From: Antedon mediterranea
Lineage: Eukaryota > Echinodermata > Crinoidea > Comatulida > Antedonidae
DNA length: 64,000 bases
Reading direction: 5' to 3'
Assembly: GCF_964355755.1 (NCBI RefSeq)
Contig: NC_092678.1
Location: 15,286,922-15,350,921 of the forward strand
Positions 47,033-59,000 of this stretch are shown here, piece after piece (positions within the stretch are counted from its first letter, which is position 1; every line of letters starts with the position of its first letter). The position numbers and the translations under genes are program-made. The notes beneath the pieces were generated by a model that was not told where the DNA came from, did not search any database, and worked only from the letters and a program-made list of their open reading frames with translations.

Positions 47033-50000
47033 ATGGCGCACATTTATGAGAGAGTGGTAAGCTTAATCTCAAAGCCTCCTGATAAAAGACACGAGCGAGA
47101 TATTGATCTTCTTATATCATGGTTCCAAAACATGAGTGGACTTTTTAAGTCACAGAAAACAGGTGAGTGTCTCTGTCTACATTATCAAACTTTATGTGAC
47201 ACAAAATGTGCCCATATATGGACAGAATACATTTAATCTTTATTGGTCCAAACGGAAATTTATTTTGTTGACAAGCTCAAAACAATTATAAATATCAAAA
47301 AGTCATGGATACAAAAAATACGCGTGTAAAATATAACATATAAACATACGAATAAACACCAAATATATAAATCACTATATAAGGCCATCTGTATATAAGG
47401 CCATGTACATGGCTGCAGTTGCTTGCTCAAAATAGTGTTAGTGTTTACCGACCCATCGACAAAGCGATCGACCGACCGACCGGCCGACCGACATAGTTTG
47501 CACGTCACTAAAAATATACACACGATGATATATCAATACCTCATTTAGGCACTTCACACTTTATTGTCAATCAGTAGTTTTCCACGTGATGTTTGGTAGT
47601 GTAGACATAGCTTCATACAGACCAGTCACAACGGCTATTTGTTATATGGTCTCTCTCCAAGAAACCTGTTTTCGATCTGTCATCAATAATTATTATACGA
47701 TAACATACACTTTGGAATGCTTAAATTTCAAGAAAAAAAGTACATTAGTTATAAATTATTATTATTATTGTTTGAAAAGATATATAACTATATTAATAGT
47801 ACACATGCTAAACATTTTTGCCTTAAAATCAGAAAATCGAAAATGTTAATATTTGAAGTCACAATATTAACAACATAGAAACGTCGAGTTAAGCAATCAA
47901 TTGGGTTTTATTTGAACATGAGAGTTCATTTATCTTTTTTTGTAAGCGATTAATTATTTCCGTGTTTAGTTTGTCAAATGAGAAAACAACAACATATAAT
48001 TTATTCCGGAATATCTTTATTTGTTTTAAATGTCACCTAAGCAGCCACAGGATAAAACCGTAGTTGTATTTTATAAGCCTACATGATAAATAGGTGAACT
48101 AAAAACTTTAACAAACAAAAAAACAGCAGATCATACATCAAAACATAATTTACAAAAATTGAACAGTCTAATTATAGGAACATGTTTCTTGAATTTCTTG
48201 AATCGCTCAGTTCTGCAAAAAGGTATACGAAGGAGAGGGTAAGACCGATAAATAGATAAGCATGCATTTTTCTTATATAAAACAAAATAATTTAGAAAGT
48301 TTTTCGTTCTAGAATTATAGAATACTCATTTATTCTGTCTTTGATAAAATATATATTTTTTTTAAATCCAATCAAATGACGTCATGATCAATAAACAAAA
48401 AATATCGTTGTATTGTCACGATATTATTGCTCTTACTAATCATGACGTCATTTGATTGGACGTCTGAAAATATTATTTTCATCAAAGGAAGCATAGATGG
48501 TTCCTAAATAGTCCTAGAATAAAAACTGTTTAGATTTCTTTTGTTTTATGTATGAGCAATGCATATTTGTTTATTTATCGTCGATCGTTATCGTCCTAGT
48601 GTAAATGGGCCTTTAAAAGGAGGGACACACTTCCTTCTCGTAGCAAGCGATGGAAAATCGGCCTTCATCTATGCATATTGCATGGCTAAAGTTTGATGCT
48701 ATTTATATTATTTTGTTTCAGCCGTTGAAATAGTATATTAGGAATATAATAATATATAATATAAAATAAAAACAAATCATTCTTGCGAAGGATTAAGAGG
48801 TTGGGTTTGGTTGGTGAAACGGTATAGTATTGGTACACTACGGAATATCCTTATCTTAGAAAAGTATAATATTATCATACGGTTGCATCTAAAGCTCTTT
48901 CTACACTATCAACAATTATATGACAAACAAAATGTTTGGACATGATGATGTCATATCACTACCATATTTGGGCACATCACACTTCTTTTGTCAAACTAGT
49001 TTGATAGTGTAGACATAACTTAGTAATGCGAGCCAAAGGTTACCACATCTGCTGTTGATACCATTATATTTTTAAGAAAAGATTTGTGATTATTATTAAT
49101 GCTTGCGCTATTCCTTAAGTTAAAGTAAATATAAACGGCACTACATGCCTTCGAATGTAAAGGTTCGAACTAAAGAAGAAGGCCCTTGACAAATTCGATG
49201 GGTTGTGAACCTTTAAATTAAGTCGATTTTACTATGACCTTGTATTTTTCGGAGTCAGTGACACCGACACAAAAGCAGGAGAAACGCGAAACTAAACACG
49301 TTAACAAGGGTTCGTGATTTCATATTCAAATTGACAATGCCTACTTTGATTATGCAATGCTTACGGGTTGGTACTTGACGTGTCAACATCACATGATAAA
49401 TACACTAAATGAAATCATTACGATGAACTGTATTCCTAAAACGTCCTTAAGTTTCTCAACTTCATCGTGAAAGTCTTGTTTGGCTTGTTTTTTGTTTTTT
49501 TTTCCTGTGATGTTTTAATGGATTCTTTAATTTTTTGTTTGCGGCTAAAGCGCTCGTAACTACAATGTATACATATAACAAGGCCATATATACATGGCTG
49601 TAGTCGCGTGCTCAAATTTGAGTTAGTGTTTATCGACCGACCGACCGACCGACAGACAGACCGACCGACATAGTGAGCTGTAGATGCGCGTTTGTACGCG
49701 ACTAAAAAAGTAGAACTATGCCCCAATGGCAGAAATTTACAATAATTTTGAAAGTAAAAAAACATGTTGTAATCAGTAATCATATTAAAGCATGCACTCT
49801 TTAGCAGTATGTGGTTACTAAAGCTACGTTTGCACTGAGCTCAGATTCCGATCCGGAGGCCGGATAAAAATATCGTGGGAAATAAGTTAAGAATAAAAGA
49901 TTTCACACAAAGATATAGATTTGATCCGGTGCACTGATCCGGAGCAATAGAATCATAAATCGATTATTCGGTGCTCTAAATTCTAGTTTAAAAAGTGTTG

Positions 50001-53000
50001 ATTTAGCCTTTAGAATTGTGTTAGAAACACTATTTTCAATTAGAACCGGCAAAACGGCATTGTCATATTGATATTCAGTAACAATATTTTTGTCTGCATT
50101 AGTTTGGAAATTAACAAGGCCATATACATGGCTGCAGTCGCGTGCTAAAGTTAGTGTTTACCGACCGACCAACCGACCGACCAACCGACATAGTAAGCTG
50201 TAGAGTCGCGTTGCACGCGACTACAAATTAAATGGGTTGTTTAGCTCGTATTTTGTACCGCGATGGCTTATCTAGGTCGGCATAACAAAAGAAATAGAAC
50301 TTTGTTTACTCACTAAGCTACTGATCAAATAATCCACATTTCTATTAAGTAATAGTGGAATCTTATTTCAACTGATTGAATAATACACTGGATAGTATAA
50401 CATAGCCCCGTTTTTTCAAATGCTGCAATTTAGATTTGATTGGCACCTGAGCCCAAACAAGGAGCATGATTTTGTCTGACTGTAATTGTAATTCTGAATC
50501 AACAATATTTATTATCGATATGACAACATTTCGTAGGCCTAAAGTTTGAGAAATCCCTGAGGTAGTTTTATTATTATGGCATGGCATTTTTGTCCCGCAT
50601 TTTTTTTTTATCTATGGATTTTAAGTAACACTTCCTCTATGGTTCATGCGATCAGAATTGAGTTCCAGTTCGATACGAAATGAATATCATAATTATAGAA
50701 CATCAAGATAATATCTACCGGTTCAAAACACTGTATTCATCCATTTAAATAGATTTGTCCATGGTTAATTTCGGTCAGACTTGAGTTCCAGATTGTTTCT
50801 ATGAAACCAGTATATACTATGAAACATCAACATATACCACACCTTTTCTATTGAGCTGAACTTTCCTGAAAACTATTGAAATAATGAAGGTAGAATTATT
50901 ATGCATTTCTAATATGTGTGCGACATTGTATTCATCCATGTAGGAACTAAGTACATTTCTTCCAGTGTTCATTTCAGTCAGAATTTAGTTAGTTCCGAGT
51001 TCGATTTGATTATATTATTATTATTATTACAGATCACTAAGATATTTATGTCATTGCAACTTTAAACAATAATAAAGCAAATAATTAGAGGTGATGAGTA
51101 ACGAATGTCTGTTTATGTTACCGAAATAAACAGACGACTTCAGAGTGACTTGTTACATTATTTATATCTATGTTATAGTTCTTTTTTTAAATAGTCAGTT
51201 TGCGTCACATCATCGTAGAAAAAATTGTCTAAGCAATCTTTGATTAAAATTCCTGTTTCTGATTTGATTTGATTTGATTTGATTTGATTTGAATTTATTT
51301 GGAAAATCATCATAAAAAATACATACAAAGTGATAACATAAATTACGGACATTATAAATAATACATTTTATAAAAGACTTTCCAGGATAGCCCAAAAAGC
51401 TTATCAGCTTATTTCCATTGGGATCTAATTTTTTTTCTCTTAAAGATATATTGTTCCTCTGAAAACGGTATACATTTTTTGATTGAATATGTATTTTAAT
51501 ATCCCATAATAGTTATTCACAAAGATTGGATCGAAACAAAAATGATTTAGTATTGTGTAGAAATGGAATAACATTATAGTAACCTGTGACTACAAGATGC
51601 AATTTTATTTCTTAATTCTTATTTTTAATTGTATAGGCCTACTTTATATCTATCTATGCTAATGAGGGGTATGTACGTGATCTTGCCTATCTGCATAGCA
51701 TCGATCAGGGAGGTACAGAAATAATATTTCTATATCTCCCTGATTACAATATGTATTGTTGTATACATAATGAATTAATATGATACTTCAAAGGGAATGT
51801 TGGTAAACGAAGTTTATCTCCTTTTGATTGTGAAAGTCCTTATCATCTTGTATGTTTTGGTTACTAATAAATTTCATGAATGCAACCTACAAACACCTTT
51901 ATCGAAGTCTGTTATGAAGCTGGCAACCAATAAGGTGCTAAATATTATAATTAACACATAAAATACAAAAGCTTTAAAATTGTCTTACTGGAATAACAAA
52001 TGTAGTTAATGTGCTATTGTATGGTGTTATTTAATTGGACCGTACTATGATTTGAATAATAAAAATACATAAAAAAAGTACATAATCACGTATACGTCAA
52101 ACAATTATTACAGGGTCTTGTGCTTAGTCAAACTAAATGACTTATATTCGGTTTTTTTAAGTAAGTACCCACATACTACTTTTAGTATCACATTAATCAC
52201 AATAAAATGCGAACCTTTGACCAGCTAATAATATAAACAATAAACGGAAGGACCAATGCCATAGAAACAACACGCAGAACGTATAACTTTGGCCTAATGT
52301 TATCGTAAAGTTCAAGCTGAGTACTTAATGTGGATAGTGTTTATTAATGTTATAGGTGGATGTGAATTCACCTCTGTTCTTGTTGGAATCGTTATAACAT
52401 TTTCTGAACCAGTGGGTATTTTGGCCTACAAAAAATACATGCCGAATGTGGATGTATAATGTATTATTTATTCTTTCTGTTGACTAGCTTGCATTTTCAG
52501 TAATTTAGTACTGCGTTTCGAAATCTTCAAATTAGGCCTAGATGGTTTGAAAGTCATTAAGTAAAGAAGAAAGAAATATACATTTGAATACCACAAAGGT
52601 CGCTTTTAAATAAGAAAATTAACGTGTATATTATTACATTCCGCTCGACACAACATTGAATGTGTCCAATATTTGAAAAGGTTAATCTTCTAAACGACGT
52701 CTAAAGATTTACTATGAGATATAGGAAACGGTGGATAAGGAGGGGAGATACTTTCAACTTACCACATTAAAATACATCTTATACATTGATAGAGGAAAAT
52801 GACTATTAAAGAGAAACGTTTTTAAAAGGCGAAATTATAAAATAATAAAAGTTCGCTAAAAAGTCTACCCGTATTAAAACTCAGAACAACTTATCCATGT
52901 GTTTAAAACTTTAAAAACAATACCTGAGTCAGTGATGATTAAGTTTATTTAACACTAATAAAAATTATTTATTAATACATCTAAACTAATTATTTAATAA

Positions 53001-56000
53001 GGTTCATTATTTCATCATTACTTTCTCATATTGTAGATGTAGTTAAAGACATTGTAAGGAATTGCAAGTTTTTATCGGTTCCCGAGGATACTGTTATTAT
53101 TCGACAAGGAGATCAAGGAGACAGGTAACTTATAGTATAACATTATTGTACCACGCACTGGTTTAACAAAAGCGAGTCAAATAGGTTTGCAGGGGCACCA
53201 TTTACCGTACCTAAAAACAAACAATATCGGCATGGGTTCTTTCTAAGTTCTGGTGGTGGAACAAGTATTTTCTCTGAAGGACCATAACCCGAGGTCTAAT
53301 TATACACAGTTTATCCATGTTCATTTGAGAGGAGTAGGTGGTTACCTCGGTGAACTGGTTCTTATATCAGGGAAAGTACTACCTATCGTATGACGGAACA
53401 ATTATTAATGTACTATTGGTAGTCCCTGGCCACATGTGCCTAAAGATAATAATAAATAAAATATATAATAGTAGTACATTATACAATTTCCATAGAAACT
53501 TGTAAGTTAAGTTAAAAACCTATTTGAAACAAATTCCAAAATCAACCCAACAGTGTGCTAATTTTTCTAATTCTCTCTTCTCTCACATCGTTTGTTATTT
53601 ATCACGGATACAAATAACATACAATTGATATTACTATTCAGCTTCTTTATAATTTTGACTGGGCTAGTGTCAATCTACATCAACCAACAACTAGAAGAAC
53701 AGGGAAACTTGACGAAATCCACGCCGTTGCGTCAAAGGAAGGCGCGTTCTGGTAATCACAGCCGACGGTCGGCCAACAGAAAAGACGGTGAAAACAAACA
53801 AGCAGCTCACAATGGCCACGGCGGCGGGAGCACGAGCACAGTTCACAATGGCGATGGCGGCGGAAGCACAAGCACAGACTCTAGAGAATCCGTGGAAAGT
53901 GAATCTGGTCATACGCGTGATTCTGGGATTTCTGAAATATCCAATGATGACGTAACACTGTCAACCGAAAGTTCGTCCGATTCTGATTCTGAAAGTGCAT
54001 TTGGATCTATTAATAATTTCAAACCCAACTCAGAAAAGTTGGATAGAAAGCAATTTGGTGTTCACATACGGGAACTGGGTAAATACTTTTTTTATGATAA
54101 TTTTTTATAATAATTGTTTTCATTTCAGAATAATCCATATTATGAGTTTAAAAAATATAAGCAAAAAAATAAAATTAATGAAATAATCTGTATCTTCCCA
54201 TCTATAAAATTGCTACTTGCAGTGGTACGGTTCATAAAATCGTAACATATTTTCAAGTTGTAGTCAATATTTTTAAATTATTCTATAATAATTTACAGAC
54301 ACTGCTTGAAAACATTTCAAAGAATTAACAAAATGGATACATTCTAGGCTATCGTAATAAACCCATCCTATGTTATTTTATGTGTAGGTGCTGGTAAAAG
54401 TTTTGGAGAGTTGGCACTTGTTCAGGCAGATAATGTCAGAAGCGCTTCTATCTTATCTGACTTATCTACGGATCTCATCGTGGTTAATAGAGATCTTTAT
54501 AATCGTTGTTTGAAAACAGCACAAGAGATGCAATTTAAGGAGAAAAAAGATTTTGTCGCATCGTGTTCTCTATTTAGGTAAGATCGCAATACAGTCAGAA
54601 TTTCTATAACTAATAGAGAGTTTGTGCAAACCCACATATACGTAACCGTGTCACAACACGTGTACGGATACGTTTTGAATTTATAGCTTTATTAATTTGG
54701 ACAAAATCATTTTACGTACCTTAAGGGCTAAATGTATGTAGGAGGTTTAGATTAGCCTAGGTTTATCGGCGCATCTGGCATAGGCTTAGGCATGGCCAAC
54801 ATATTTTACTTCTTTGTCGTTTTCTTGAAACCTTTTTTTTACTAAATTTCTAAACTAAATTGTCTGAGTTTTGCTGTTAATGGTGATCTGTGTCACGTTT
54901 AAAAACTTCGTCGAAACGCACGGTATTGATGTCAAACTACACATATTGTGTTACGTAGGACATTAATTACCCATACGTTTACGGATAATGAACTCCAGAG
55001 ACGTGAGGCTGCCTTACGTTGATTGAAGTCTGGTTTTTAAGAACCGCATATATTCAATGTTTCCCCGAGTTGCTTGTAGAAGACCTTGCAGCAATTGCAG
55101 AAAGTTAAATTGCTTCATATTACGTAACGTAATGTTGTAACCACACATTTACGCCTGCTCATATTGATAAAGTATAAATTATGCATGTTTAATTTTTATT
55201 TATTGGCCATTAAATTGTGCAAAACTAATGATAGAAGTGAGAACTTCACAAAACACATCATGTTAGCTTTAGATAATTCAGCTACTTTAATTATAATCTT
55301 GTTAATTAATGAACTACTATGCTCATCAAGCCATTAGTGTCTCTTCGTGTAGAGACTACAGTAATGTTTCTGGTGAAAATAGGCTGAAAGATCTCTTGAG
55401 ATTATTTTGTTTTCTTCCAGACTTTGCATTTTATGTATTGAAATATTTTGAATAACAAAAAAACGAACTTAACAAATAATAAATCCATTTCACTTACGGT
55501 CTGTAGCCAGGTTAAAGCCAACACAGGCAACGTCGTACGACATGGCCAGACGAAACGTCTCTAGAGAACATCAAACTTATTTTAACTTTTTCCCGAAAAG
55601 ATGACTCATCAGTCCTCGTCGTACGAGGCTGTCTGAGTTGGCATTAAGTCACCGACAATATTGTTATTGTATTCAATTTATGATTAGAAGCACGCATACC
55701 GCCATTAAACATCACTTTGTACTTTTTAGTAATTGGACACCACGTCAAAGAAAAATTATGGCGATGAGCTTTACAAAGACTCGTTACGATTACGGCAACA
55801 CTATCGTGAAGCAAGGTGAACCAGTTAGGGGAATATTCTTTGTTCTAAATGGAAATGTAAAACTGTCGGTAGACCCTCTGCACCACGTCAAACAATATCC
55901 ACTTTATAGTTCAGAAAAAGAACTGTCAGTAGCTAATGCCCTCAGGTAAGTAATTACAACAAAGTTGGTTGATAAGTTAGTTATCATTGAACTTACCAAA

Positions 56001-59000
56001 CGAAAACAATGAGTGCCGTGCGGAAATCGGGAGTAAATCAATCAACTCTGTGTAACTTTACGACAAACCTTTCTTCCCGATCTCCATATTGTAACTCTGA
56101 AGCAAGTCGCTATCGTTGGGAGCCGACTTAAGCCGAGGTTTTTTTTTTCATTGTTAAAATAAATACCATCACCCTGTTATTTTATAAAGTACTGAGCAAA
56201 CGGACTAAATGTTCCATAAACGTTTTTATTTTTATTTTTTCTTCTAAAATTCTAAATAAATGGCCAATCTTAGAACCAAAGTTGCTAAAAAGTATATAAA
56301 CAACTTATCATTAGTAAAATTGTCTTGTAGAAGTGGAAAAATGAGTCATGACCGAAAACTTCGTGACGTCAACAATAATAATTTACGATTAGCTGGACCA
56401 AGCGCAGCACGTAGACGAGGAGGTTACGCGGAAGCAGAAAAGTTAGCAACTAGAAAGTTTGTAGATATCTGTACAGTTGGACCAAGCGAGTCTATAGGTA
56501 ATATTTTGTCTTTGTGAAATATTTTCAATTGAAAAAATTACTCTAACCATTAATCTTGTATTTACTTTTTTTAATTGTGTGATCATCCATTCAACTTTTA
56601 TTTTGTTATGAGCATAAAATAATGTATTGTACTATGTAGCTTTCAATATACCATATGTCCTTAATGAAGTTTCAATAAACACTGTGTTATCACGATAACG
56701 TTTTCTTTTTTATCTTTAAATTATGTTGCACAATGTGTAATAATTTTTCATAAAATGTAACAAGCTCATGCTTTGCTTTTGTCGACAAAAATGTTGACAT
56801 TTTCCAAATAAAAAATATAATGATTCACATTTCACACTTTTATTGCAGATTCATAACATGTTGCTACCAAAACAGAAAATCTAAAAAAGAAACATATTCT
56901 TTATAATTTTAGGAGATTTTGAAGTTATTCTACGACTACCAACTTATTTACAGACAGTAAGATGTCAGGGACCTGTAGATGTGTTTGAATTGGATTTGAA
57001 CAATTTTGAAAGGCAGCTTGTAAAAAGAAGTCCAAAGACTTTTTCCAATATGAGGGAACTTGCTCAGACCAAACTGACGTCCAGAATGCAGCGACTGCAC
57101 GATAAACAAGTAAGTACGGAATCTTAAAAGAACCACCGATTACATAATCAGATCAAGCTTATAAAAGATGACGCACACAACATGCTGAATTGTGCTCTTG
57201 CCATCCTAATCAATCATCTAAATTATGCAGACACGATCTCGTCATCTGATCACTTATTTGTAGACGAGTTTTATAAATTCGCAATCTGATCATCTCTTCT
57301 ATATTATGCATGACTAGAATCTAGATCCATGATTTTGTCATCTCTTCATTACGTTTGAAGAATGTTGACATGGCGAGGTAATTATCTATACATCTTATTG
57401 TAAGCTTTCTTTCAACTTAAAACTAATTTTTCTTAGGGCCCTCATACTACAACAATTTCAAAATGCTTAAAGTTTTCATTCATTCATTCATAATGGTATA
57501 TTTATTACAATCATCTTCACAGAAAAACTGAATTGTGACAATTGTTTACATTATTAAAAGGTTATTACAATATTTAGATTGTTTTAAAAAGATAGCATAA
57601 AATAACATCAAAAATTGAGATCCAAACAATACATTATATAAAAACATTAAAATTAACGAACACAACATCAAAACAAGTAAAAATCTAAAAGACTGCCAAG
57701 TGAATTGAAAAAACATAATTATATTGTTATTATATATATATATATATATATACATTTTCGGTTCAATATAACCGTCTAGAAAGTGCTCAATACGGTAAAG
57801 TAGAGCTAAAATATACGTTAAGTCTGGAAAAGAAGTAACAACTACAGTTTGGTCTCTACAGGCTTGTTTCGTGAGTCGTGCAACTCACTCATCAGGAGAC
57901 TATAATGAGAAGAATCAATTACAACGCTGCTTATAAGCACATTTACTTGTAGAATTAGCATTTACAGGTGATATGTTTTGGAATGTTAGCTGTTATGTAA
58001 CAATGCTTTCTTTCTGTGCCGGCAGGCGGACACAAGTTCGTTACGTTTGTTTAATCTCAGGCGTATATAACTCCACGCGACGTACACAGCTGTCACTGAA
58101 TGATAACTCATACAAAAAGTATATTTAACTCAACTAGAACTTTTATTCCTTGTAACTCGATTAATACATCTTTCTACCACTACCAGTCAAGCCTTAATAT
58201 TTTCTTTATCATCTTTCCGTTTATCTACTTTGATCTTATTCTCTCTTCTCTCTTTCTAATATCTATTACATTCTACTTTTATACTGGACATGCAAATTTT
58301 AGGCTTCAGAGGAGGATAACATTTTCCCTCCAAAGTTATACGATTTTGATTGGCTAATAATATTAGGCGGACCTGGTCTAAAGCATCCTTATCTAAACAC
58401 AGGGAATCAGAACATAAATAATATGACAGTCGATAATTCAGGGTGGCGGATGATAAATAATTTCTCTTTGAGGCAGAGATTGCATTTTTAGTTTGCGCTA
58501 CTATATGCTTTAGTAGATGTCAAGATGCGCCATGAGGTTGTATAGTCTGTGTTATTGTCCTTGAGTGTCCAAATATGTTTACTGAGTTCAGTTGAGTTTC
58601 TAGAACGTGAATTACGGAATGATGAGGTGTGATTTCTGTATCGTGTTTTAAAATCATTTTCAGTTAGTCCGATATAAGTTTCCGAGGTGGATTTGTCTTT
58701 GCGTGTAACTGTGGCTTGGTATATTACAGATGATTGTAAGCAATTTCCGCTTAGCGGGCATGTGTTTTTCTGTCGACAGTTGCATGTTTTGTTTTCTTGC
58801 GTGTTTTCCACGGATGTTGTTTCGGGCTGGTTGAGTATTCTCTTGTTGTGACTGTCTATTATCTGTTTCATGTTGTTCATACAACTGTAGCTAATCTTGA
58901 TAGTGTTTCGGTTGAAGATTTTTCTTAGTTTGTTATCTTTTGGAAAATGTTTGTCTACTAGGGATAGGAATTTCTGTCCAATGTTTGTGCTGACGTTTTT

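Noticed and set aside
52356-52460. Possible extra CNBD2-like exon after TTATAG
   Set aside because: The open stretch ends in TAA without a usable donor and does not resemble the family; exons 47162 and 53037 already join in phase.
55497-55640. Possible second hammerhead: GACGAAAC and CTGATGAGTC in one region
   Set aside because: The two core halves lie on opposite strands, so they cannot form one ribozyme.
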